Shown here piece after piece: positions 34,926-42,949 of a DNA stretch of 64,000 nucleotides (the first letter of the stretch is position 1; the number at the start of each line of letters is the position of its first letter). This DNA is from Pararhodobacter sp. SW119 (GTDB taxonomy: Bacteria; Pseudomonadota; Alphaproteobacteria; Rhodobacterales; Rhodobacteraceae). The notes below the pieces were generated by a model. The model did no database searches. It was not told the DNA's origin and worked only from the letters and a program-made list of their open reading frames with translations. The stretch covers positions 1 through 64,000 of the forward strand of contig NZ_JADDJF010000016.1 of NCBI RefSeq assembly GCF_017811755.1, read 5' to 3'. A program made the translations under genes and the position numbers.

Positions 34926-35367
34926 GCACGTTCCAGGCGCCCTCGCGCCGGTAGCGCAGATCGGTGGTCAGGCAGCGGATGATGTGCCAGCCGAAGCCGC
35001 CCTCCGGCAACTCGAGCGGCGGCTCCATTTCCGGCAACGGGGGATCGGGCGGATAGCCGATGGGGGCCTCGCGCCCCTGATCGCGCAGCATGCAATCCAG
35101 CCCGTCGCGTCCGATCGTGACGGTCAGGTCGACCGGGCCTTCGGTGCCGGCATAGGCATGCTCCACGATGTTGTTCATCGCCTCGGCCAGGATCAGTTCG
35201 GCGTTGGCCACGTCGTCCTCGGACAGCCCCGCGGCGGCCAGTGCCTCGGTCACGTGGACCAGTGTCTCGCGCGTGGCCTTGTCGCCCGAGGTGAATCGGC
35301 GACGGATGGGGCCGGCCGCGCCTGCCTGTTCACGATCCGTCATCGCAGGGGACCCCTGGGCGACCAT
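34891..35367 (-). CDS. RsbW-type ATP-binding anti-sigma kinase (RbaW-like)
   Basis: The 158-residue protein is a GHKL ATPase of the RsbW/SpoIIAB type: ANAELILAEAMNNIVEHAY (N-box), GFGWHIIRCL (G-box), and no histidine kinase dimerisation domain. It should bind or phosphorylate the STAS protein encoded 4 bp upstream, forming a partner switch. Rhodobacterales lack sigma-B; the comparable pair in Rhodobacter capsulatus is RbaV/RbaW, which controls motility and gene transfer agent. The start may be 35367 or 35343. Its 3' end overlaps murQ by 35 bp. Confidence 0.8.
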   Translation of the reverse strand: MVAQGSPAMTDREQAGAAGPIRRRFTSGDKATRETLVHVTEALAAAGLSEDDVANAELILAEAMNNIVEHAYAGTEGPVDLTVTIGRDGLDCMLRDQGREAPIGYPPDPPLPEMEPPLELPEGGFGWHIIRCLTTDLRYRREGAWNVLSCRVPFSGLD

Positions 35368-35371
35368 TGTC

Positions 35372-35722
35372 TCAGCCTGCCGCCTTCAGCGCACCGGGAA
35401 CGGTTTCATGAATGGTGAAGATGCTGTCCATCCGCGTCAGGCGGAAGACCTTGGCCACCGACGGCGTCAGCCCGGCCAGTTGCAGCGGGCGCTCGGGGCC
35501 GAGCAGTTTCAGGACGGCCACCACGGCTCCCAACCCGCTGCTGTCCAGAAAGGTGACCTTCGACAGATCGAGGATGATCGGATTGCCCGGCGCGTCGACC
35601 GCGGCGCGCACGGCTTCCTTGAATTCGATGGCGACGGCGGCGTCGATGCGCGCCTCATTGACGCGGATCACCAGCCCCGTGGGGTTGAGTGTTGCGGAGA
35701 TGTCCACGATTTCCCCTCGCAT
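35372..35722 (-). CDS. STAS-domain anti-sigma factor antagonist (RbaV-like)
   Basis: The 116-residue STAS protein has ILDLSKVTFLDSSGLGAV, where the first Ser of DSSG is the usual phosphorylation site of RsbV/SpoIIAA antagonists. Phosphorylated by the RsbW-type kinase downstream, it would be inactive; dephosphorylated, it binds the kinase. No dedicated phosphatase (RsbU/RbaY-like) is encoded nearby. It is divergent from the thiolase gene, with a 69-bp gap. Confidence 0.85.
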   Translation of the reverse strand: MRGEIVDISATLNPTGLVIRVNEARIDAAVAIEFKEAVRAAVDAPGNPIILDLSKVTFLDSSGLGAVVAVLKLLGPERPLQLAGLTPSVAKVFRLTRMDSIFTIHETVPGALKAAG

Positions 35723-35791
35723 TCCGTCCGGTTTCGTGGTGAGCCTAGAGGCTGATCGTTTCGAAATCGTTCATGAACGGAAGGTGGCAGC

Positions 35792-36970
35792 ATGCAAGAG
35801 GTGGTGATCATCGGCGCAGCGCGGACCCCGATGGGCGGGTTCCAGGGTGTTTTTGCGGGCGTGCCGGCGGCAGAACTGGGCGGCCAGGCGATTGCCGCGG
35901 CGCTGAAGGGCGCGGGGGTTTCGGCCGAACGGGTCGAGGAACTGGTGATGGGCTGCGTGTTGCCTGCCGGGCAGGGACAGGCGCCGGCGCGGCAGGCGGG
36001 CTTCATCGCCGGGCTGGGCGAGGGGGTGCCGGCGACGACGCTCAACAAGATGTGCGGCTCGGGGATGAAGGCGGCGATGGTGGTCGCCGACCAGATCGCG
36101 CTGGGCCGGGTCGGTATCGCGGTCGCCGGCGGCATGGAAAGCATGACCGAGGCGCCGTATCTGCTGCCGGAGATGCGCGGCGGCGCACGGATCGGGCATC
36201 AACAGGTGGTCGACCACATGTTCCTCGACGGGCTGGAGGATGCCTATGACAAGGGCCGCCTGATGGGCACCTTCGCCGAGGATTGCGCCGAGGCCTTCCA
36301 GTTCACCCGCGAAGCGCAGGACGACTACGCGCTGCGTTCGCTCTCGAACGCGCTGGAGGCGACGGAAAGCGGCGCGTTCGAGCACGAGGTCGCGCCGGTG
36401 ACGGTGAAGGGGCGCAAGGGTGAAGTCGTTGTTTCCGTTGACGAACAGCCGCAAAGCGCGCGGCCCGAGAAGATCCCGACGCTGAAGCCCGCCTTTCGCA
36501 AGGACGGCACGGTGACGGCCGCCAATGCCTCGTCGATCTCGGACGGGGCGGCGGCGCTGGTGCTGGCCTCGCGCGCCGCCGCCGAGGCCGCGGGCGCGCC
36601 GATCCGGGCGGTGATCCGGGGGCATGCAAGCCACGCGCAGGCGCCGGGCTGGTTCACCACCGCCCCCGTGCCCGCTGCCCGCAAGCTGCTGGATTCGCTA
36701 GGCTGGTCGGTCTCGGACGTGGACCTCTGGGAGGTCAACGAGGCCTTCGCGGTGGTCCCCATGGCCTTCATGCACGAGATGGGGATCGCGCGCGAGAAGA
36801 TGAACGTGAACGGCGGGGCCTGCGCGCTGGGCCATCCCATCGGGGCCTCGGGGGCGCGGATCATGGTGACGCTGCTGAACGCGCTGGAAAAGCGCGGGCT
36901 GCGGCGCGGCGTGGCGGCGATCTGCATCGGTGGCGGCGAGGGCACGGCGATTGCGATCGAGCGCGTCTGA
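35792..36970 (+). CDS. Acetyl-CoA C-acetyltransferase (thiolase)
   Basis: The 392-residue thiolase has the N-terminal active-site motif LNKMCGSGMKAAM with nucleophile Cys, and the C-terminal NGGACALGHPIGASGAR and IGGGEGTAIAI loops carrying the second Cys and His. It condenses two acetyl-CoA to acetoacetyl-CoA or runs in reverse. Alphaproteobacteria often pair it with phbB for polyhydroxybutyrate, but no phbB is adjacent. It is the last gene before the second 183-nt repeat. Confidence 0.92.
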   Translation: MQEVVIIGAARTPMGGFQGVFAGVPAAELGGQAIAAALKGAGVSAERVEELVMGCVLPAGQGQAPARQAGFIAGLGEGVPATTLNKMCGSGMKAAMVVADQIALGRVGIAVAGGMESMTEAPYLLPEMRGGARIGHQQVVDHMFLDGLEDAYDKGRLMGTFAEDCAEAFQFTREAQDDYALRSLSNALEATESGAFEHEVAPVTVKGRKGEVVVSVDEQPQSARPEKIPTLKPAFRKDGTVTAANASSISDGAAALVLASRAAAEAAGAPIRAVIRGHASHAQAPGWFTTAPVPAARKLLDSLGWSVSDVDLWEVNEAFAVVPMAFMHEMGIAREKMNVNGGACALGHPIGASGARIMVTLLNALEKRGLRRGVAAICIGGGEGTAIAIERV

Positions 36971-36996
36971 GGGCGCGGAAATCCCGCGGACAGCGC

Positions 36997-37179
36997 TGCC
37001 GGAAAGCGTATGGCAAGGGGCTGGCAAGCGTATGGCAAGCGTATGGCAGTTCCGAACGCTGCGGCAGGGTTTTGGTAACGCATGAGCCCAAGGTGTTCGG
37101 GCTTTGGGTGAAGCGCAGAAAGGGGGGCGCTGCCCCCCTTTTGGCTGCGCCAATTCACCCCCCGGGATACTTTCGGACA
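36997..37179 (-). repeat. Dispersed ~183-nt intergenic repeat, copy 2 (inverted)
   Basis: Read on the minus strand, this matches 1-182: the same start TGTCCGAAA, the same GC-rich hairpin (37121-37139, 8-bp stem, loop GCT) and the same array of GCCATACGCTT units. It lies 26 bp after the thiolase stop. The 183-bp length equals that of copy 1 almost exactly, which suggests a defined unit rather than random similarity. No coding capacity or terminal inverted repeats are evident. Confidence 0.85.
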
Positions 37180-37710
37180 GGAAAAGTCCGAGGCAGGAAG
37201 GGCCAGACCACCCTTTACGGCATGGCCTCTTTTCGCCGCGCGCGAAGCGTGCGGCGCCCGGCCCAACGCGAGGAAGGTTGCACGCGCAGCGTGCAGCTTG
37301 ACGAGGGGCGGGAGAACTCCCGTCGCCTTGGGCGCAGGGCCGGTCTGCGGCGGCGTCGATCGGTGCGTTGGGGCGGGAATTCCCGGAGGGCGTGGTCGGT
37401 CTCAGGCCGCCGCAGGAAGCGGATGGGGGATCGATCGCGACCCGTGGACAGCGCGCAGCGCAGCCGCTGGTATCGGCATTCTCGGACGACCAGCGGGGTT
37501 GTGGTCCAGTTGATCGCGTCGCAAGCCCTGCCGCCGGCAAGCCTTGGCGAGCTCGCAAGTCTTGGCACAAGGCAGAGCGTGGCGAGGGTGTCGCGGACGG
37601 GCGGCCGCTATGGGGTCGGAAGGGCTCCGCTACGGTCTGTGCCGTCGCGGCGTGTCCCGCGCGCCGCACCGGCGCGGGCAGGGGCCGGCGGGGAAGGTCA
37701 CGGTCCCGCC
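37180..37710. other. Gene-free region of about 530 nt
   Basis: Between repeat copy 2 and the alpha/beta-hydrolase-OsmC gene no convincing gene is seen. Open frames here lack ribosome sites and are compositionally biased, as expected in GC-rich DNA. Short inverted repeats occur (for example GCACGCG/CGCGTGC-type at 37280-37305). No known RNA family could be recognised. Confidence 0.5.
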
Positions 37711-38931
37711 TCAGCCGGCCAGTTCGGTCTCGATCCGCGCCTGGGCTTCCAGCGTGCGGTGGACCGGGCATCTGTCGGCGATGCGCAGCAGGTCGGCACG
37801 GTCCTCGGCGGAGAGATCGCCTTCGAGCCGGATGCGGCGGGTGAAGACGTCGATCCGGGCGCCGGGGTTTTCGCAATCGGCACAATCCTCGGCGTGGCGC
37901 CTGTCGTGCGAGACGTCGCAGGCGACATGCGCCAGTGCCAGTTCCTTGCGCCTCGCGTAGATCCGCAGCGTCATGGTGGTGCAGGCCCCCAGCGCCGCGG
38001 CGAGGTACTGGTAGGGGCTGGGTCCGCGGTCGGTGCCGCCCATCGCGGCTGGCTCGTCGGCGACCAGCGCATGCCGGCCCTCGACGCTGATGTCCTGGCG
38101 GAAGCCGCCGCCCTCGGCCTCGGCCACGCGCACCACGCCTTCGGGGGCGTCGGCGGGGGCGGGTGGATCGGCGAGGTCCAGGTAGTGCGTCGACCAGGCG
38201 GCGATCACCCCGGCGGCGTAGTCGGCGTCACGCTCGGCGGTGATCAGGTGGTCGGCGGCGTCGAGGGCGACGAAGCTCTTGGGGTGTTTCGCCGCCGCGA
38301 AGATCCGTCGCGCGTTGTCGATCCCGACGATCGCGTCGCGCGGCGCGTGCAGCACCAGAAGCGCGGCCTTCAGCCGGCCCAGCGCCTCGGTCAGCTTCGC
38401 TTCGCGCACGTCCTCGACGAAGTCGCGGCGGATGGTGAAGTCGCGCCCGGCCAGGCTGACCGTCGCTTCGCCGGTCTCGGCGATGGTGTCGAGCGCGGCG
38501 CCGAAGTTGCCCAGAACATGCGCCGGGTCGGCGGGCGCGTTCAGCGTCGCCACCGCGCGCACGCCGGCGATGCCCGGCGCCGCCGCCAGCACCGCCGCGC
38601 CGCCCAGCGAATGGCCGATCAGCAGTTGCGGGGCCAGGCCGTTCTCGGCCATCCAGGCCGCCGCCGCCCCGAGATCGGCGATGTTCGACGAGAAATCGGT
38701 GTTGGCGAACTCGCCCCCGGAATGGCCGAGCCCGGTAAAGTCGAAGCGCATCGTGGCGATGCTGCGCGCGGCCAGGGCGCCGGCGATGCGGCGCGCGGCG
38801 GCGATGTCCTTGGAACAGGTGAAGCAATGCGCGAAGAGAGCGGCGGCGCGCACCGCCCCCTCCGGCCGGTCGAGCCGGGCGGCCAGCATCGTGCCGCCGG
38901 CTCCGGCGAATTCGATCCTCTCGCTGCGCAT
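37711..38931 (-). CDS. Alpha/beta-hydrolase fused to OsmC-like domain
   Basis: The 406-residue protein joins an alpha/beta-hydrolase (about 1-250: FDFTGLGHSGGEFANTDFSS, then nucleophile elbow IGHSLGGAAV) to an OsmC/Ohr-type domain (about 265-400: GGTDRGPSPYQYLAAALGAC and a second Cys in IADRCPVHRTLE). OsmC proteins reduce hydroperoxides through two cysteines; the hydrolase half may supply or process the substrate, by inference. The start at 38931 is used; the frame is open upstream through a tRNA gene, which is not coding. Confidence 0.88.
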   Translation of the reverse strand: MRSERIEFAGAGGTMLAARLDRPEGAVRAAALFAHCFTCSKDIAAARRIAGALAARSIATMRFDFTGLGHSGGEFANTDFSSNIADLGAAAAWMAENGLAPQLLIGHSLGGAAVLAAAPGIAGVRAVATLNAPADPAHVLGNFGAALDTIAETGEATVSLAGRDFTIRRDFVEDVREAKLTEALGRLKAALLVLHAPRDAIVGIDNARRIFAAAKHPKSFVALDAADHLITAERDADYAAGVIAAWSTHYLDLADPPAPADAPEGVVRVAEAEGGGFRQDISVEGRHALVADEPAAMGGTDRGPSPYQYLAAALGACTTMTLRIYARRKELALAHVACDVSHDRRHAEDCADCENPGARIDVFTRRIRLEGDLSAEDRADLLRIADRCPVHRTLEAQARIETELAG

Positions 38932-39153
38932 CGCGAAACCTCCACTGGACCGCGGCCGAGTAAACCCGCGCCGGGGGGACATGTCCACCGGGCAACCGCC
39001 GCTTGCACCGCAACGCGACGCGCCCCCCCCCGCGGTCACCGGGCGCCTGCGCGGAGGTGCCGCCGCGCGGTGGCAACCCGGCACGCGACCGCGGTGCTTT
39101 TTCCCCTTCACAAGCCCCGGGTGAACGTCTATGAGCAGGCCACCAATTCGAGT

Positions 39154-39240
39154 GCGGTCGTGGCGGAATTGGTAGACGCGCAGCGTTGAGGTCGCTGTGG
39201 GGTAACTCCCGTGGAAGTTCGAGTCTTCTCGACCGCACCA
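39154..39240 (+). tRNA. tRNA-Leu (GAG)
   Basis: This 87-nt cloverleaf has an acceptor stem GCGGTCG pairing with CGACCGC, a D-arm with GGTAGACGCG, an anticodon stem CAGCG/CGCTG with loop TTGAGGT (anticodon GAG), a long variable arm as expected for leucine, a TTCGAGT T-arm, discriminator A and an encoded CCA. It is convergent with tRNA-Leu(CAA), 271 bp away. Confidence 0.95.
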
Positions 39241-39511
39241 ATCTTCCACCTTACGCGTTGAACGCCAATTCGTTGGGCGTGGTCAACGGCTTGTGGTTGA
39301 ACCTGACGAAGGGCGATCAAGGTGACCCCGTGCGACCGGCTTTCCTGGCGTTGGGTTGCCCGGCCTGGCCGTTTGTTAGCGGCTCTTCCTGGTTGGGCAG
39401 CGTCGCTACACTAGCCCGCCGGACACCATCCGCCCTCCAGCCGAGCGCCGGCATCCCCCGGGGAGGGACGAAAGCCTGAAGTGCCGGAGGGACAGGGCCG
39501 CGCGGGCGGCT

Positions 39512-39596
39512 TGGTGCGGGCGGTGGGACTCGAACCCACACGTCTTTTGGACAAAGGTGTTTGAGACCTTCGCGTCTACCGTTCCGCCACGCCCGC
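39512..39596 (-). tRNA. tRNA-Leu (CAA)
   Basis: On the minus strand this 85-nt cloverleaf has acceptor GCGGGCG/CGCCCGC, anticodon stem AAGGT/ACCTT with loop CTCAAAC (anticodon CAA), a long variable arm, T-arm with GGTTCGAGTC, discriminator A and an encoded CCA. The 271-nt gap between it and tRNA-Leu(GAG) shows no other gene. Confidence 0.95.
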
Positions 39597-39820
39597 GGGA
39601 GGGTAGGCGCAGATATGGCACAGTCCGCGGGGGCTGTCACGACCCCTCGAGCGTCCTCGGAATACAGCTCTGTCGGACGCTTCTGGAAATCACGGCGCCG
39701 CCGTGTCTGCCTTGCCGGGTCGCCGGCACCGGCGACGGCGCGTCCCGGCCCGCGCGCAGATAGCACTTGCCTTGTAGCGAAAGCCTGCGAACACTCGGCC
39801 GGCCTTGCAGGGGGATGGCG

Positions 39821-39986
39821 ATGAGACCGGACCGTGAACCGAAGAAGCGTATCGTCAGCGATTTCGCGGCGCAGCTGGCGCGTGCCGGTGCGCCGTTGCC
39901 GACCTTCGGGCAGGTGTCGGCGGGCACCGACGCCTCGCGCCAGTTGATCGGCTACCATTTCGACGATCCGAGCGAGATGATGGTGA
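39821..39986 (+). pseudogene. N-terminal fragment of a TetR-type regulator
   Basis: From ATG 39821, preceded by AGGGGG, the reading frame gives RIVSDFAAQLARAGAPLPTF then DASRQLIGYHFDDPSEMM, the helix-turn-helix head of a TetR-family repressor. At about 39985 the family likeness stops and the DNA changes to the tail of an unrelated surface-protein gene. Only about 55 residues of an expected 190 or so remain. The ligand-binding half is missing, so it cannot be a working repressor. Confidence 0.65.
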
Positions 39987-40214
39987 CTCTTTTCGTTCGG
40001 ATCGGTCTCATCGCCAACCGGGATCGAACTGCTATTCACTGGCGACGTCGATCGCTGGGGCGTTGGCATCGACAAGATCCGCTATTCGGTAACGACCGCC
40101 GGGTCGGAGCCAACCGACCCGACCGTGCCGATCCCGCTGCCCGCGACGGGGTGGCTCTTGATCGCCGCCTTCGGGGGGGTGGCGGCGATGCACCGCCGCC
40201 GCAAGGCCGCCTGA
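39987..40214 (+). pseudogene. C-terminal fragment of a VPLPA-CTERM-type surface protein
   Basis: In a frame different from the TetR head, 39987-40214 encodes a short piece of an extracytoplasmic domain (GIELLFTGDVDRWGVGIDKI) and a sorting tail: a VPIPLPATGW signature, one hydrophobic segment and the basic end HRRRKAA before the stop. This is the VPLPA variant of PEP-CTERM signals, read by exosortase-type sorting systems. The frame is closed by a stop at 39984-39986 and lacks a start, so the N-terminal part of the gene is absent. Confidence 0.7.
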
Positions 40215-40419
40215 GAGGTCCGTTCCTGCTGCCTTGCCAGTCACCTGTCGTGCCGGTTCAGCCCGCCCCGCATCCTGCCGGGGTGGGTTACGCCTTTCCG
40301 GCGGGCCGACGCGCGCCGCGCCCGCCGACACGCCGTCACCATCCGTTAAGCACACGCGCATAACGCTTGACGCTGCATCGGCCGCCGTCTAGCCGGGGCC
40401 TGATTGTCAGGAGTTTCGC

Positions 40420-40998
40420 GTGATCCGGGCGCTTTACGATTGGACGTTGTCGCTGGCCGCCCATCCCCGCGCGCTCTGGGCGCTGGCCTTCGTCGCCTTC
40501 ATCGAATCCTCGGTCTTTCCCATCCCGCCCGATGTGCTGATGATCGCCATGATCATTGCCACGCCCACGCGCGCGTTTCTCATCGCCGGGGTCGCCATGG
40601 TGGCCTCGGTCGCAGGCGGAATGCTGGGCTACGCCATCGGCGCCTTCGCCTTCGAGACGGTGGGCTACCCGGCGCTGTCGGCTTTGGGCAAGGGCCCGGC
40701 GGTCGAGGCGTTCAACACCCGCTTCAACGACTTCGGCTTCTGGTCGGTGCTGATCGCGGGACTCACGCCCTTTCCCTACAAGGTCATCACCATCATGTCG
40801 GGCTGGACCGGCCTGCCGCTGATGACCTTCGTCGTCACCTCGATCATCGCGCGCGGGCTGCGCTTCTTCATCGTCGCAGCACTGCTGTGGAAGTTCGGCG
40901 CACCGATTCGTGACTTCATCGAAAAGCGGCTCGGCTTGATGTTCACGCTCTTCGTCGTATTGCTGATCGGCGGTTTCTACGTCCTGAGGTACCTGTGA
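40420..40998 (+). CDS. YqaA/DedA-type (VTT-domain) membrane protein
   Basis: The 192-residue protein has about five membrane segments and the VTT-domain marks FIESSVFPIPPDVLMIAM and AGLTPFPYKVITIMSGW (Arg/Lys-containing re-entrant type). DedA/YqaA proteins are thought to flip lipids or support membrane homeostasis. It uses a GTG start at 40420 with CAGGAG upstream. Its stop overlaps the dsbB start as GTGA (40995-40998), suggesting coupled expression. Confidence 0.85.
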   Translation: MIRALYDWTLSLAAHPRALWALAFVAFIESSVFPIPPDVLMIAMIIATPTRAFLIAGVAMVASVAGGMLGYAIGAFAFETVGYPALSALGKGPAVEAFNTRFNDFGFWSVLIAGLTPFPYKVITIMSGWTGLPLMTFVVTSIIARGLRFFIVAALLWKFGAPIRDFIEKRLGLMFTLFVVLLIGGFYVLRYL

Positions 40999-41456
40999 CC
41001 CGCACCACCCTGGCCCTTGCCGCGGCGCTTGGTTCCGCCTTCCTGCTGATCGCGGCGCTGGTCTTCCAGTACGGCTTCGGCATGGCGCCCTGCGCGCTTT
41101 GCATCTGGCAGCGCTGGCCGCATCTGGCGGCGGTGGTGCTGGGCGGGCTGGCGCTGGCCGCGCCTGCGCTGCCGGTGCTGCTGGCGGGGGCGGCGGCTGC
41201 GGCCACCTCGGGCGGGATCGGCGTCTACCACACGGGGGTGGAGCGCGGCTGGTTCGACGGCCCCTCCGCCTGTTCGGGCGGGGGCGGGGTGACGGGACAG
41301 TCCATCGACGATCTTCTGAACTTCGAGCAGTCCTTCCAGGTCGTGCGCTGCGACGAGGTGCCGTGGGAAATGCTGGGCCTGTCGATGGCCAGTTGGAACG
41401 CGGCGGCCTCCTTCGCGCTGGCGGGTGTCTGGCTGATTGCCGCCGCCCGGCGCTGA
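40995..41456 (+). CDS. dsbB: Disulfide bond formation protein DsbB
   Basis: DsbB reoxidises DsbA using quinone in the inner membrane. The 153-residue protein has four membrane segments and the two conserved cysteine pairs: Cys33/Cys36 in APCALCIWQRWPH and Cys93/Cys119 in the second periplasmic loop (SACSGGGG and VVRCDEVPW). The GTG start overlaps the preceding gene's stop. It is followed by the convergent exoD gene 8 bp on. Confidence 0.9.
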   Translation: MTRTTLALAAALGSAFLLIAALVFQYGFGMAPCALCIWQRWPHLAAVVLGGLALAAPALPVLLAGAAAAATSGGIGVYHTGVERGWFDGPSACSGGGGVTGQSIDDLLNFEQSFQVVRCDEVPWEMLGLSMASWNAAASFALAGVWLIAAARR

Positions 41457-41464
41457 ACGCGCGT

Positions 41465-42121
41465 TCAGCTCAGCGCCGCCCAGGCCAGCGTCGGCAGGCC
41501 CAGGCTGACCGCGCCGCCCAGCGTCAGCAGCAGCCCGTCGCGCATCAGCAGCCCCGCTGCCAGGAACGAGATCGCCAGCCCGGCGAGCGAGCCGCTCATC
41601 GGCACGAATTCCATCAACGGCATGCAGAGCGCGATGACCAGCACCATGCCCAGCGGCAGGGTGGCCAGCGGCCCCTCGGCCAGCGCGCGCAGGCGTGGGC
41701 GGAACCAGCGGTCGGCGCGCGCCACCGGGCCGGACAGATACGCCGAGGCCGCGGCCAGCCGTTTCGCCGCGATGCGTCGATCGCCCATCCAGCGCGGCAG
41801 CCAGAGCGTGCGCCGCCCGGCCAGGATCTGCACCGCGACCAGCGCGATGAAGATCCCCATCAGCGAGGTCATCCCCGGAAGCGCGCTGAGCGGCGAGACC
41901 AGGATCAGCGCCGGGAAGAGCAAGAGCGCGAAGAACGAATCCCGCCCCAGCCGCTCGACCAGCGCCGCCAGCGTCACCTCCCCGTCCTCCGCCCGCTCCT
42001 GCGCAAGTTCGCCGATCTGCGCGACGACACGCGACAGCTTCCCGCGCGCGTCCCCGGTCGGGTCCGCATCGGCGCGCGGCGGGCCGCGCTCCTCTGGCGG
42101 TTGCGGAAAGGGTGCTGGCAT
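41465..42121 (-). CDS. exoD: ExoD family exopolysaccharide-related membrane protein
   Basis: The 218-residue protein matches ExoD: an N-terminal cytoplasmic part with LAALVERLGRDSFFALLL, then several membrane segments (PALILVSPLSALPGMTSLMG in parts LILVSPLSALPGMTSL). In Sinorhizobium ExoD affects exopolysaccharide and symbiosis. Biochemical role is not known. It is convergent with dsbB and is divergent from maiA across a 182-bp gap. Confidence 0.85.
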   Translation of the reverse strand: MPAPFPQPPEERGPPRADADPTGDARGKLSRVVAQIGELAQERAEDGEVTLAALVERLGRDSFFALLLFPALILVSPLSALPGMTSLMGIFIALVAVQILAGRRTLWLPRWMGDRRIAAKRLAAASAYLSGPVARADRWFRPRLRALAEGPLATLPLGMVLVIALCMPLMEFVPMSGSLAGLAISFLAAGLLMRDGLLLTLGGAVSLGLPTLAWAALS

Positions 42122-42303
42122 GCGCAGTCCGGGCTGACGGGGTTGCCGCCTTGATCTGGCGGCGCGCGCGCGACTTTCAAGGCCGCCGGCTCTACGACCA
42201 GCGGGGGCGGGCCTTGCGCCCCCGGCCCTGCGGACTATCCTGCGGGACGCAGTTTCGCGCGGCCGGGCGCGCCGGGACGGGACGGGGACGGGACGGAGGC
42301 GAC

Positions 42304-42936
42304 ATGAAACTTCACACCTACTGGCGGTCCTCGGCGGCCTATCGCGTGCGCATCGCGCTCAACCTCAAGGGGCTCGAGTGCGAGCAGGTCTTCGTCTCGC
42401 TGATCGCGGGCGAGCAGGCGCAGCCGGGCTACCTGGCGCTGAACCCGCAGGGCCTCTTGCCGGCGCTGGAGTTCGACGACGGCAGCGTCCTCAGCCAGTC
42501 GCTGGCGATCCTCGACTGGCTGGAGGCCGCGCATCCCCGCCCGCCGCTGCTGCCCGCCGACCCGCTGTCCCGCGCCCGGGTGCTGGAGATCGCGCATGTG
42601 ATCGCCATGGACATCCACCCGGTCAACAACCTGCGCGTGCTCGGCGCGCTGGGCGCGCGCTTCGGCGCCGATGCCGCGGCCAGGCGCGACTGGATGCAGC
42701 ACTGGATGCGCCTCGGCTTCGACGCGATTGAGCCGCGCCTGCCCGGCACCCGCTACGCGCTCTCCGACGCGGGGCCGGGGCTTGCGGATTGCTGCCTGAT
42801 CCCGCAGGTGTACAATGCACGCCGATGGGGGCTGGATCTGACCCCCTGGCCGAACATTTCCGCGGTCGAGGGGGCCTGCCTCGACCTTCCCGCCTTCGCC
42901 GCGGCCGCGCCCGAGGCGCAGCCCGACGCAAGCTGA
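42304..42936 (+). CDS. maiA: Maleylacetoacetate isomerase (zeta-class GST)
   Basis: This GST-fold enzyme isomerises maleylacetoacetate to fumarylacetoacetate with glutathione, in tyrosine/phenylalanine breakdown. The 210-residue protein has LHTYWRSSAAYRVRIALNLK with the zeta-class SSAAYRVRIA catalytic motif, and NPQGLLPALEFDDG with the cis-Pro of thioredoxin folds. It precedes fahA by 13 bp, the next enzyme in the pathway. The ATG at 42304 is used; upstream sequence in frame is the gap to exoD. Confidence 0.93.
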   Translation: MKLHTYWRSSAAYRVRIALNLKGLECEQVFVSLIAGEQAQPGYLALNPQGLLPALEFDDGSVLSQSLAILDWLEAAHPRPPLLPADPLSRARVLEIAHVIAMDIHPVNNLRVLGALGARFGADAAARRDWMQHWMRLGFDAIEPRLPGTRYALSDAGPGLADCCLIPQVYNARRWGLDLTPWPNISAVEGACLDLPAFAAAAPEAQPDAS

Positions 42937-42949
42937 CAAAGGAGTCGCC

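Noticed and set aside
37171-37215. RNase P RNA-like piece AAAAGTCCGAGGC
   Set aside because: Only loosely like the 5' motif of bacterial P RNA; the conserved 3' pairing part and ACAGAA segment are not found.
37072-39189. Plus-strand frame through repeat copy 2 and the OsmC fusion gene
   Set aside because: Crosses a repeat and runs antisense to a real gene; no ribosome site or conserved domain.
39512-39596. tRNA-Leu as an integration site
   Set aside because: No repeated tRNA end or integrase lies near, although the neighbouring pseudogene shows past rearrangement.
39767-40363. 198-codon frame as one gene
   Set aside because: Its TetR-like start ends near 39985, after which a different frame holds the CTERM tail; better explained as two gene fragments.
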